From the NCBI GenBank assembly GCA_963768185.1, contig CAVYGS010000004.1:496001-560000 (forward strand): a stretch of DNA of 64,000 nucleotides, given 5' to 3'. A program made the position numbers and the translations under genes. Source of the DNA: Palsa-461 sp963768185 (GTDB taxonomy: Bacteria; Actinomycetota; Acidimicrobiia; Acidimicrobiales; RAAP-2). Below are positions 25,914 to 34,244 of this stretch, piece by piece; position 1 is the first letter of the stretch; each line of letters opens with the position of its first letter. The notes beneath the pieces are model-generated. The model did not search any database, was not told the DNA's origin, and saw only the letters and a program-made list of their open reading frames with translations.

Positions 25914-26447
25914 GTGGCAGTCCTCGTCGTCATCTTCGGGCCGATCGCCTCGGGAAAGAGTTCAGTTGCGGAGGCGCTCGGCGCGCGCCTGCGAAATGCC
26001 GGGCGCGAAACCGCAGTCCTTGAGGTGGACGACGTCGTCGAGACAATCGGGGGCTTCGTTGGCCTCAAGCGTGAGCGGTTCCATCAATCCTTCACCGTCC
26101 ATAGTCACCTGGTCGGTGCCTGGTTGGACAACGACGTTGACGTAATCGCCGTCGGACCGTTTTACGAAGAGCACGAGCTTGAAGGACTCATTGCCGTATC
26201 TTCAAAGGCGGATATCGTCCACTGGACGCTACTGCGGGTCTCCTTTGAGGTTGCGCTTCGCCGAGTCGGTGGAGACCCAACTCGGGTCCTCTCGAAGGAT
26301 CCTCAGGTGTTGCGAAGCGCGTACAACCGCTTCGAGTCATTAGTTCCAACATTGCCGCCATGTGATTCCACCTTCGATACTGGTGTCACCCCTGTTGGCC
26401 AGGTTGTCGAAACCCTTGCTTCTGTGTTTGGTCTACCTTGTGCATGA
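25914..26447 (+). CDS. P-loop kinase-like ATPase (AAA_33/zeta-toxin-like)
   Basis: A 177-residue protein starting at GTG 25914 (VAVLVVIFGPIASGKSSVAE). The Walker A is GPIASGKSS. VLEVDDVVETIGG is the Asp-containing Walker B/substrate region, VIAVGPFYEEHELEGLI follows, and RRVGGDPTRVLSKD provides Arg residues for a lid. This is the fold of small-molecule or nucleotide kinases and of zeta toxins; no antitoxin-like partner is seen, so a metabolic kinase is more likely. It is preceded by GGGAAAGG. Confidence 0.75.
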   Translation: MAVLVVIFGPIASGKSSVAEALGARLRNAGRETAVLEVDDVVETIGGFVGLKRERFHQSFTVHSHLVGAWLDNDVDVIAVGPFYEEHELEGLIAVSSKADIVHWTLLRVSFEVALRRVGGDPTRVLSKDPQVLRSAYNRFESLVPTLPPCDSTFDTGVTPVGQVVETLASVFGLPCA

Positions 26448-26617
26448 GACTCAAGAGTGGCTAACGGCACCCAAGAGGTTCGGGGTATCGGTTCAGACTC
26501 GAGCCAAAGCGCGGTCGCTTCAGTCGCATTGCGACTGGACTGCAAGGCATCGGTGACCGTTGGTGTCGGCTCGGCGATCGACGTCCGCGGCATCCGATGC
26601 TGCCGTATTGTTCATTC

Positions 26618-26830
26618 ATGCCTGACAACCAGTCGTCTTCCGGCGGGACCTGGCGCTACCATTTCACCCGCCCCGGTGGTGACGAGGTCGAGGCGGGCGA
26701 GTTCACTGGCGACGAGGCGGCCATAGCGCGGGCCCGAGAACTATCGACGTCGATGTTGGAGCCCCTCGTCGTGGAGCGTTACGGCTTGGTCTCCTGGCAC
26801 TACGTCGACGAGGTCGACGAGCGCCCCTGA
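26618..26830 (+). CDS. Small protein of unknown function
   Basis: A 70-residue protein (MPDNQSSSGGTWRYHFTRPG, then GDEAAIARARELSTSMLEPL and VERYGLVSWHYVDEVDERP). The ordered beta-alpha-beta layout and the downstream terminator argue that it is real. There is no clear SD; TATTGT just upstream suggests a leaderless message. No family is recognised. Confidence 0.6.
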   Translation: MPDNQSSSGGTWRYHFTRPGGDEVEAGEFTGDEAAIARARELSTSMLEPLVVERYGLVSWHYVDEVDERP

Positions 26831-26843
26831 GAGTTCGGGGTTT

Positions 26844-26885
26844 GGAGTCCATCGGACTCCGCAAAAGCGCCCTTCGGGGCGCTTT
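26844..26885 (+). terminator. Double-hairpin terminator
   Basis: Two adjacent hairpins: GGAGTCC-ATC-GGACTCC (26844-26860) and AAAGCGCCC-TTCG-GGGCGCTTT (26864-26885), the second with a stable TTCG loop and ending in TTT. It lies 13 bp after the small gene and before mreB. Confidence 0.75.
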
Positions 26886-27074
26886 CCTGTTCCAGCGTCT
26901 GATCCCCTTCCCCAGGTAGGTGTGGCGCGGGCGGTGAGCCTCTTGGTCTCCCTTGAGCGTGGTGGTGCGTGTTTGGTCGAGTTGTTGTGGTTTTGCATCC
27001 CCCGTAACCTTCCCGGGTGACGGCTGGGTCGGGAGCCAGGTTGGTGCCCCGGCCGCAAAGCGAAACGGGGCCAC

Positions 27075-28106
27075 ATGCCCAACCACCGACCGTTCCTGGC
27101 CACCCGGGCCATGGCGGTCGACCTCGGGACCGCGAACACCGTCGTGTACGTCCGCGGACAGGGCATCGTCTTGAGCGAACCGTCCGTCGTCGCTATCGAC
27201 GTGAAGAGCGGACGTCCCCTTGCTGTCGGCGCCGCCGCGAAGGCCATGATCGGTCGGACGCCGAGCAACATCCAGGCGATCCGTCCGCTGAAGGACGGAG
27301 TCATCGCCGACTTCGAGATTTGCGAAAAGATGCTCCGCTACTTCATCCACCGGGTCCACCGGCGGAGCTTCCCCAAGCCTCGCATGGTGGTCTGCGTTCC
27401 GTCCGGGATCACCGGCGTCGAGCGCCGCGCCGTGATCGAGGCGGCCGAGTACGCTGGAGCCCGCAAGGCCTACATCATCGAAGAGCCAATGGCGGCGGCC
27501 ATCGGGGCGGGTTTACCGGTCGGCGAGCCGACCGGGAACATGGTGGTCGACATCGGCGGTGGCACCAGCGAGGTGGCGGTGATCTCGCTGGGCGGGATGG
27601 TGACCAGCCAGTCGGTACGCAGCGGCGGCGACGAGATGGACGAGGCCATCATGTCGTTCGTAAAGAAAGAGTTCAGCCTGGCGCTGGGCGAGCGAACCGC
27701 AGAGGAGCTCAAGATGGCTCTTGGCTCCGCCTATCCACTCGAAGAGGAGCTTGTCGCCGAGATCCGTGGGCGCGACCTTTTGAGCGGGCTCCCGAAGACC
27801 GTCTTGATCTCGACCGAGCAGATCCGCCACGCCATCGAGGAGCCGGTGACCGCCATCGTCGACGCCGTCAAGACGACATTGGACAGGACCCCGCCCGAGC
27901 TGGCCGCCGACCTGATGGAGCAGGGCATCGTGCTGGCCGGTGGTGGTGCGCTGCTTCATGGGCTCGACTCGCGCCTCGCGTATGAGACGGGCATCCCCGT
28001 CGTCGTCGCCCAGGATCCGCTGAACTGCGTGGCCATCGGCGGCGGCCAGTGCCTCGAGGAGTTCGAAGCTCTCCAACAGGTCCTGACCACCTCCTCGTCT
28101 CACTGA
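27075..28106 (+). CDS. mreB: MreB/Mbl-type rod-shape actin homologue
   Basis: A 343-residue actin-fold ATPase, the normal length for MreB. The nucleotide motifs are clear: phosphate-1 MAVDLGTANTVVYV (residues 13-26), phosphate-2 NMVVDIGGGTSEVAVISLGG, the connect region YIIEEPMAAAIGAGLP and the adenosine motif IVLAGGGALLHGLDSRL. The conserved VCVPSGITGVERRAVIEAA is present. It forms membrane-associated filaments that direct side-wall peptidoglycan synthesis. The usual partners mreC, mreD, rodA and pbp are not in the window; IS1182 lies immediately downstream. It may be an additional, dispersed paralogue. Confidence 0.9.
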   Translation: MPNHRPFLATRAMAVDLGTANTVVYVRGQGIVLSEPSVVAIDVKSGRPLAVGAAAKAMIGRTPSNIQAIRPLKDGVIADFEICEKMLRYFIHRVHRRSFPKPRMVVCVPSGITGVERRAVIEAAEYAGARKAYIIEEPMAAAIGAGLPVGEPTGNMVVDIGGGTSEVAVISLGGMVTSQSVRSGGDEMDEAIMSFVKKEFSLALGERTAEELKMALGSAYPLEEELVAEIRGRDLLSGLPKTVLISTEQIRHAIEEPVTAIVDAVKTTLDRTPPELAADLMEQGIVLAGGGALLHGLDSRLAYETGIPVVVAQDPLNCVAIGGGQCLEEFEALQQVLTTSSSH

Positions 28107-28147
28107 GAGAGTCAGACGGTACGGGGTCCGAATTGAATTCGGGTCAG

Positions 28148-29794
28148 GAGCCCGTTGCAGTAACGGCTGCGCGCTGAGAACCATCCTGGTGGATGCGGTG
28201 TCAGGGCTGCTCGGTTGGACCCAAGAATGGCTGGCGGTCCCTATCGGGGGAACTCAGGGCCGTTCTGGGGGGCTGCTTGCCGCTCGATGAGGTCCGGACG
28301 GACCCCTTTCACCCGCTGATGACCGCCATGCGGGACCACGGTGCGATGGTGGCGTCGGTGAGAGAGCGACGGTAGATCTTCAAGAGGTTGTGGGTGCCCA
28401 TGAGCAGCTTCCACTCGCTTTGGGCGGCCGCCTTGCCCCTGCGCATGAACCGTCTGGCACCCCGGGCGTCTTTGGTCTGGCCGAAGACCGGCTCGATGAT
28501 GTGCTGTCGCTTCTTGTAGATGGCTCGTCCCGAGTCGGTCGAGACCTTGCGGTCCATCTCTTCGACCAGGGTGGCGTCGGCCCGCAGCGGTCCTCGCCGC
28601 CCGTTGCGCGGCTCGGGATTCTTGTTCATGTTGCGCGTGGCGATGAGGCAGTCGGGATCACTGTCGCCGAGGCGGGACAGGTTGTCTTCGGAGGCGTAGC
28701 CGGCGTCGGCCAGCAGCTTGGTCGGCCGCTCGGTGATGCCGGCGTCCTCGAGGGAGCGGTTCGTGGATTCGATCATGGGGTGGAGCTGGCCCATGTCGTT
28801 GTGCTCGTCGGTCACATCGGCCGCCACGACCACCTGTTCCTCGTTGGCCACGGCCTGGGCGTTGTAACCCTGGAGGTAGCCGTCCTTGGTCTTCATGATG
28901 CGGCTCTCGGGGTCACTGACGTTGGCCTTGGCCTCGGAGGTGTCGGGGGCCTTGGGCTTGCGGCCCCGGAGCTTTTGGCCGCTGGCCTGCTCTTTTTCGG
29001 CCCGTTGCGCCAGGTGGGCCTGGTGGGCCTCTTTGGCTGCCTTGTCTTGGGCGTCGAGGGCGGCCTTGGCCTCAGCCAGGCGCTTGCGGCGAGCTTCGCG
29101 GCCCCGCAGATGGGCCGGGGGCTCGTCCCCGGTGGCATCGGGTCCATAGAGGGCGTCTTCGGCCGCGTCGGCCGCCTCGGCCTCTTCGAACATCTTTTGC
29201 ACCGCCGCTTCGATGTGGTCCTTGGTGCGGTTGGCGTCGAGGGCGGCCGGGCACCCCATCTTGGTCCCGTCGAGCGCCACCACCCCGAGGCTAACCATCC
29301 CCGCTTCTGAGCACAGACGCAGCGACGAGGTGAAGACCGAGGCCATGGCGCCTTGATGGCGCTGGCGGAACCGGGCGATGGTGGTGTGGTCCGGGCACTG
29401 GTTCGCCGCCACCACCTTGAACCCGACATCGACGTGGCAGGCCCGCTCGATCTGGCGGGACGACCGGATGCCCAGGCAGTAGGAGTAGAGGACGAGGGCG
29501 ACCATCATCTTGGGGTCGTGGGCCGCTGCTCCCCAGCCGTCGCTGCGATAGCCGGCGTAGAAGGGGGCAAGGTCCATCTCGTCCACGCTGTCGAGCACGA
29601 ACCAGGCCAGATGATCCTCGGGAAGCCAGTCGGCCACCGAAGGCGGCAGCAGGTACACCTGGTCACGCTCGACAGCCAAGAAGTTGTACGCCATGCACCA
29701 ATTCTCCGCGATCGGCGCGATCAGGTGGCGGCAATCACGCGCGCGCTACCTGGACCTTCCTAGATCGCCGCCGGGAGGTTTCTGCAACAGGCTC
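28148..29794 (-). mobile_element. IS1182-family insertion sequence
   Basis: 1647 bp. The left end GAGCCCGTTGCAGTAACGG and the reverse complement of the right end GAGCCTGTTGCAGAAACC form the terminal inverted repeat. TCAG lies directly outside both ends (28144-28147 and 29795-29798), consistent with a 4-bp target duplication. It sits between mreB and the SRPBCC gene. Confidence 0.8.
28309..29694 (-). CDS. IS1182-family transposase
   Basis: A 461-residue DDE transposase. MAYNFLAVERDQVYLLPPSV with DWLPEDHLAWFVLDSVDEMD is the DUF772-type N-terminal domain. KMMVALVLYSYCLGIRSSRQ and CPDHTTIARFRQRHQ follow, then the catalytic core with VALDGTKMGCPAA (first Asp) and a long charged linker, then KLLADAGYASEDNL (second Asp) and RQHIIEPVFGQTKDARGARR (Glu). 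The frame is intact. Confidence 0.93.
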   Translation of the reverse strand: MAYNFLAVERDQVYLLPPSVADWLPEDHLAWFVLDSVDEMDLAPFYAGYRSDGWGAAAHDPKMMVALVLYSYCLGIRSSRQIERACHVDVGFKVVAANQCPDHTTIARFRQRHQGAMASVFTSSLRLCSEAGMVSLGVVALDGTKMGCPAALDANRTKDHIEAAVQKMFEEAEAADAAEDALYGPDATGDEPPAHLRGREARRKRLAEAKAALDAQDKAAKEAHQAHLAQRAEKEQASGQKLRGRKPKAPDTSEAKANVSDPESRIMKTKDGYLQGYNAQAVANEEQVVVAADVTDEHNDMGQLHPMIESTNRSLEDAGITERPTKLLADAGYASEDNLSRLGDSDPDCLIATRNMNKNPEPRNGRRGPLRADATLVEEMDRKVSTDSGRAIYKKRQHIIEPVFGQTKDARGARRFMRRGKAAAQSEWKLLMGTHNLLKIYRRSLTDATIAPWSRMAVISG

Positions 29795-29811
29795 TCAGGC
29801 TCAGGCTCGCT

Positions 29812-30285
29812 TCATAAAATGCTTGATTGCTCCCGCATCACGAGCGCAGCGAACGCCTCGGCTGATCGTTGCTGAGCGCGTCCGAGGGACCCCCTGACGC
29901 CACGGTCGAGTAGCGCGCCAACTGGACCGAACCGAGGTGTGTAGCGGATGGTCAGCGTGAGGACGGTGGTGGCTTCGGATATCGGTGTTAGCTCAATGAT
30001 CACCGCCATGCCCGTCGCGGTGGGCACTCCCTCGCCGTCATGCACCTGTCGCCGTGGTGCATCGAACTCGGCCACTTTCCATCGAGTTTCCGTCTTCCAC
30101 GGGCCCGACACGCGCGTCAACTCTTCGTAGGTTGCGCCAAGGCGAGCTGGACCATCACTCCGAATCACTTTGAGAGTGTTTTCGACCCATTCGGCATATC
30201 GGCTGCTGTCGCACGACAATTTCCAGACCGCTTCGATGGGCGCCTGGATGCTGGCCGTCGCGACTATCGATGACTCTCGAGCCAT
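29812..30285 (-). CDS. SRPBCC (START/polyketide-cyclase-like) family protein
   Basis: A 157-residue helix-grip protein: IVATASIQAPIEAVWKLSCD with SSRYAEWVENTLKVIR (the classic PxxVWxxxxDxxxYxxW start), a beta-sheet, IIELTPISEATTVLTLTIRY and a C-terminal helix GSLGRAQQRSAEAFAALV. Family members bind hydrophobic ligands or act as cyclases. SD GGGGGAGGAATA directly precedes the ATG. The stop lies only 18 bases from the IS1182 end, so the native 3' region may have been displaced. Confidence 0.85.
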   Translation of the reverse strand: MARESSIVATASIQAPIEAVWKLSCDSSRYAEWVENTLKVIRSDGPARLGATYEELTRVSGPWKTETRWKVAEFDAPRRQVHDGEGVPTATGMAVIIELTPISEATTVLTLTIRYTPRFGPVGALLDRGVRGSLGRAQQRSAEAFAALVMREQSSIL

Positions 30286-30902
30286 TATTCCTCCCCCTGG
30301 CTAGACGCCGTGAGGAAGACCCCGATCACGGCGTCCGAGCGTATCTTCCGCAGATAGAGAAGGGGCTGGTGACTCAGACTCGCTTGACACCCGAACTGGC
30401 GAGACGCACCCTGGCGCAGGCAGCGGACGGGCTGGGTCGGCATCAGTCGGCTGGTTTGCTCGCTGCCATTTCATTAGCTCCCCTGACCGCCGGACCGCTC
30501 ACCTCTCGCAGTGCGGGCACCCGTCGGGATACGCGACCGCACATGGGGTCCGAGGCTCTGGATGACGAGATGGGTCAGGATCGTCGCATAGCGGGTTCTC
30601 GCAGGTACACGAGCGGTCACGGATCCCCCGGCCCGACGGTGGGTCGCCCATGGTCGTGTGTCTGCACGTCACCTCCTGCCGTCGAGGTGGCTGTAGACCT
30701 GGCGAGCAGGGCAACGGTCCGACTAGCGACTGATAGATATATAGCCACGAAACGGTGGTTGACTAACGTGCCGCGGGCTGCCAGAGATCGGTCCTGAAGC
30801 GTCGGTGAATCGTCATGCATCGCACCTGGGTCGCCACACTCCCAGAGGAACAACGCTCACAGCCCTTGTGATGTCTGGCTTCACCGGAGGAGTACGCTCG
30901 GC
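30286..30902. other. No confident gene
   Basis: About 617 bp. A minus-strand frame at 30499-30714 contains CTCENPLCDDPD, TPCAVAYPDGCPHCE, a cysteine-rich pattern that could bind zinc, but it has no SD and no family. Plus-strand frames here look random. The upstream region of the desaturase gene, including SD GGAGGAG at 30886, is at the right end. Confidence 0.3.
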
Positions 30903-32021
30903 ATGATGAGAGTTTCGGCTCTCGACGTTGCTCCAGACGTTGGTGGCGCTCTCGGACGGATTCCGCGGGGAGAGCCCGTGCAGACGGCCACCATCGAGCG
31001 TGCGCCGGCCGACTTCCGCGTGCTGGCAATACAGATCCGCGACGCCTGCCTTCTCGACCGTCGACCGGGCTATTACAGCATGAAGATCGGCCTGACCATC
31101 GCCGCATTCGCCGCCGGATGGGCGGCGTTTGTCATCGTGGGCAACTCGTGGGCCACGGTCGGTGTCGCAGCGTTCCTGGGCATGATGTTCACCCAGCTGG
31201 GCTTCGTCGGCCACGACGCGGGGCACTTACAAGTCTTTGCGTCCCGCCGGACCAACTGGCTGCTCGGACTGGCCGTCGGGAATGCGTTAATCGGATTGAG
31301 CTTCGGCTGGTGGGTCTCCAAGCACAGCGCCCATCACGCACACCCCAACCAGGTCGGCCGCGACCCCGATATAGGTGAGGGCCTCGTCGTCTTCACCTCG
31401 GCCGACGGGCTCACTTCGGGCCGGCGCAAGCTCACCCGGTTGCTGGCGCGCTGGCAAGCCGGGCTCTTCTTCCCCCTCATGATCCTTCGAAGTGCGGGCC
31501 TGCATGTGTCCGGTATCGAGAGGCTGCTCCGGAAGCGAGATCGCGCCGCAGCTGTCGAAGGCCTGCTGATAGCCGTGCACGCAGCGCTCTATCTGACCGC
31601 GGTGTTTTGGGTGCTCTCCCCATTGAAGGCGTTGGCCTTCGTCGCCGTCCAGCAAGGAGTCTTCTCGCTGTATCTGGGCTGCAGCTTCGCCCCCAACCAC
31701 AAGGGCATGCCCATCATCGAAGGCGATACAAAGATGAGCTTCGCCCGGCGACAGGTGATCACCGCTCGCAACGTCGCCGGCGGTCGGTTCACCAATCTCA
31801 TGCTCGGCGGTCTCAGTTACCAGATCGAGCACCACCTCTTCCCGACGATGCCCCGCCCCAACCTGGCGCGGGCCCAGAGCATCATCCGGGCATTTTGCAT
31901 CGAGAGCGGCCTCGGATATTGTGAGGACAGCCTGGTCGGCTCGTACCGCCAGGCCGTGCGCCACCTACGTGCCGTGCCGGCCGCCACCGCGCTCGTGCCG
32001 AGCGGTGCGACGGCTCGCTGA
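30903..32021 (+). CDS. Membrane fatty acid/acyl-lipid desaturase
   Basis: A 372-residue di-iron desaturase. The three histidine boxes are HDAGH (residues 104-108), HSAHHAHPN (141-149) and QIEHHLFP (about 308); the Q-x-x-HH third box is that of front-end (delta-6-like) desaturases. Hydrophobic helices frame the boxes (KIGLTIAAFAAGWAAFVIVG, LLGLAVGNALIGLSFGWW). It would insert a double bond into an acyl chain at the membrane using an electron donor not found nearby. The ATG at 30903 has SD GGAGGAG. It stands alone. Confidence 0.9.
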   Translation: MMRVSALDVAPDVGGALGRIPRGEPVQTATIERAPADFRVLAIQIRDACLLDRRPGYYSMKIGLTIAAFAAGWAAFVIVGNSWATVGVAAFLGMMFTQLGFVGHDAGHLQVFASRRTNWLLGLAVGNALIGLSFGWWVSKHSAHHAHPNQVGRDPDIGEGLVVFTSADGLTSGRRKLTRLLARWQAGLFFPLMILRSAGLHVSGIERLLRKRDRAAAVEGLLIAVHAALYLTAVFWVLSPLKALAFVAVQQGVFSLYLGCSFAPNHKGMPIIEGDTKMSFARRQVITARNVAGGRFTNLMLGGLSYQIEHHLFPTMPRPNLARAQSIIRAFCIESGLGYCEDSLVGSYRQAVRHLRAVPAATALVPSGATAR

Positions 32022-32335
32022 AGGTTCTCCCTGCCGCAGTCAATGGAACGCCCGGGGCCCTTTGGAGCGCATAGATGGCGCGCTTGGAGCGGGTCCGGGA
32101 TCTCGCGAAACCGTCTCGTTGACAGCTCTTCGGATTGCACATCAGCGGGGTCTGATCGTCGGGAGCACTGACCAGTTGGACTTGCCCGCAGAGAGGAAGT
32201 CCACAAGCCGTTCGGTGTAGGGGTAATGCTGGACGATCTGGACGATCTGGACGATCTGGACGATCTGGACGATCTGGACGGTCCAGTGACGGTGGCCGTC
32301 TATGAAATATCCGCCCGGCTCCGGCTGAGTGCTTA
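32022..32335. other. Intergenic region holding a 9-bp tandem repeat
   Basis: No supported gene. It contains the CTGGACGAT repeat (separate entry) and, at the right end (32323-32337), half of the stem-loop target sequence that borders the IS110 element. Confidence 0.4.
32229..32280 (+). repeat. 9-bp tandem repeat, about 5.8 copies of CTGGACGAT
   Basis: Five perfect units and a partial sixth. From an ATG at 32226 it would encode M-(Leu-Asp-Asp)n followed by LDGPVTVAVYEISARL, but there is no SD and the frame soon enters the insertion sequence. A multiple of 3 keeps the frame, so copy-number change would not shift it. Confidence 0.85.
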
Positions 32336-33622
32336 TCTCTCTATGAAGAGGGGCCGGACGTCAATGGGTGTTCGCTCAAGCTGACCGCGCTCGAGGGATG
32401 CTTCGGGGAGAAGCTCTCATCTCTCTATCGCTTCCTCGTTGGGAAGACCAGGTTTCTTGGGAGAGCTCCGGCTGGTCCAATTCAGCCAGGGTCGTCAGAC
32501 GCGACCAGATAAGCAGTGGGACCTTGCCGGAGAAAAGAACGAGCCCGTCTGCAGCATGTGCCAGATGGCCTCGGCGAGCTTGCGAGCCACCTCGACCCGG
32601 GCCACCTTGGCCCCGCGCTGACGACCCAGCCGAGTCTTGGTGCGCTGGTAGTGCTCGGCGTAGACCGGGTGCTGGGCGGCGTGGACTGCAGCCTCGATGA
32701 GTGCCCAGCGCAGGTACTTGGGGCCGTTCTTGGCCAGTGGCCCCCGCCAGTCCTTCTCGCCGGACTGGATGACCCGCGGGCACAGACCGCTGTAGCCGAC
32801 CAAGGACTTGGGTGAGGAGAACCGGCTGATGTCGCCGATCTCAGAAGCGATGGTGTAGCCGAGGATCCAGGCCACCCCGGGCACCGACTGGAGCAACGAG
32901 ACGTAGGGATGGTCGGCCCCGAGGGCCCGCAGCTCGCGCTCGATGCCTGCGATCTCTTTGTCCAGGTCGTCGATCATGCGAAGGGCGGTCGTGATGTTCT
33001 CGGTCCAGGGTTCTGGGAGATCGAGGCGAGCCAAGATTGCCCGACCCTGGCGCCCGAACAGGTCCGACACCGCACAGGGCTTGCCGAAGCTCATGAGGCT
33101 GGCGTGGATGCGGTTCTTCAACATCACCCGGTGACGGACCAGATGCAGGCGGAACCGGGCCCGCTCGCGCTCGCCCCGGACGGCGGGATCGGGGAGCCAG
33201 ATGGCCGGCACCAGGTCGCGTCGGGACAACTCGGCCAGCACCCAGGCGTCGATCTTGTCGGTCTTGCAGGCCAAGGGGGCCAAGCCCTTCACCTTCTGGG
33301 CATCGGCAATGTCCACGTCCCAGCCGGCCAGCTCGAGCGTGTCGTGGACGAAGCGGGCCCCGGTCATCGACTCGATGACCGCATGGACCGGGCCGCCAAA
33401 GGCGGCCGTTCTCCTCACCAGTTCGCGAAGGCCGTCTGCGTCGGGCGGGGCTGTGGTGACGGCGAGCCGCTCACCGCGCTCGTCGAGGACACAGACGTCC
33501 AGTCTTTTTCTGCTGAGGTCGAGTCCGAGGTGCAACATGGTGTCTGGGAGCCTCCTTGGTGATTGGTTCCGACGAGAACCCAAGTGTTGTTCTCATCGGG
33601 GAGGCCCCTCTTCATGACATTC
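32336..33622 (-). mobile_element. IS110-family element, copy 1
   Basis: About 1.29 kb. The ends were set by comparison with copy 2 (56576-57860). Both contain the subterminal inverted pair ATGAAGAGGGGCC / GGCCCCTCTTCAT. The flanks, joined, read GGCTGAGTGCTTATCAGTGC on the plus strand, close to the stem-loop at 21816 in reverse. There are only about 80 bases upstream of the transposase and about 157 bases downstream of it, the second being the larger non-coding end. Confidence 0.85.
32495..33538 (-). CDS. IS110-family (DEDD) transposase, copy 1
   Basis: A 347-residue DEDD recombinase. The N-terminal RuvC-like domain starts MLHLGLDLSRKRLDV (first Asp), then HAVIESMTGARF (Glu) and LACKTDKIDAWVLAELSRRD (Asp pair). 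The C-terminal transposase_20 domain has SVPGVAWILGYTIASEIGD with SPKSLVGYSGLCPRVIQSG, and the catalytic Ser is probably near the end of that block. It differs from copy 2 at one residue (Gly for Ala near position 196). The start at 33538 has AAGGAGG upstream. Confidence 0.93.
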   Translation of the reverse strand: MLHLGLDLSRKRLDVCVLDERGERLAVTTAPPDADGLRELVRRTAAFGGPVHAVIESMTGARFVHDTLELAGWDVDIADAQKVKGLAPLACKTDKIDAWVLAELSRRDLVPAIWLPDPAVRGERERARFRLHLVRHRVMLKNRIHASLMSFGKPCAVSDLFGRQGRAILARLDLPEPWTENITTALRMIDDLDKEIAGIERELRALGADHPYVSLLQSVPGVAWILGYTIASEIGDISRFSSPKSLVGYSGLCPRVIQSGEKDWRGPLAKNGPKYLRWALIEAAVHAAQHPVYAEHYQRTKTRLGRQRGAKVARVEVARKLAEAIWHMLQTGSFFSPARSHCLSGRV

Positions 33623-34244
33623 AGTGCGTCACGAGCGCAGAAGGAGGAGTCATGTAGGAGATCCTTCAGATGCGGTGCTGTGCGAGAGATGGAGGATTGC
33701 TGGCCCTCCAGCGCCGGCCCACGGGGGCAGGCGCTCAACCACCCTGAGCTACGTTGGCTGAAGACCGTCGTGGTGAGCGTCAGGGAAAAGGCGTGGCGTG
33801 ACCGCGTCAGGTGGGGATCAGGAAGACGTGCCAGAGCACCGTCCGGTTCGGGTGGTGTCGCTGTTGAAGCGTCGTAACTCTCACAGATGGCGTCAGAACC
33901 GGGGGCCCTTGATAAGACCCCGGGATGAGCCTGGCGGGAACCCGTTTGCTGGCCAGGTGGCGTCCGGCGTGTAGGCGGCGTGAGCCTGATCTGCGGCTTT
34001 CGCACGGAACGTGAGAAGGCGATCGTCGATACCGAGGCCGGGGGAGTCTTCCCGGTCCAAGAGGGAGCGTGCCGAAGGAGCAACCGAAGGCACTGAGTAC
34101 CGATGCGGCGTTCGCCGGCGGACCGGCTCGTAGTAGCTGAGAAGCCCCTGCCATCTGGAGGTGGGGGTGGAGCCAAGGGGCCGGCTCACCAGGAATGTTC
34201 AACCCGTTCAACCGGGGTTCACCCGGGAGGAAGCGAGGCGAACA

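Noticed and set aside
25914..26447. Zeta-type toxin of a toxin-antitoxin pair
   Set aside because: The P-loop fold fits, but no adjacent antitoxin gene was seen, so a metabolic kinase is as likely.
28390..29310. 306-codon plus-strand frame in IS1182
   Set aside because: It is the antisense shadow of the transposase, rich in Gly/Leu/Val from the reverse complement of its charged linker.
30499..30714. Cysteine-rich 71-codon minus frame resembling a zinc protein
   Set aside because: No start context, no family, and overlapping frames of equal quality; kept only as a remark.
32229..32280. Short repeats considered as a CRISPR array
   Set aside because: The unit is 9 bp with no spacers and no cas genes are present in the window.
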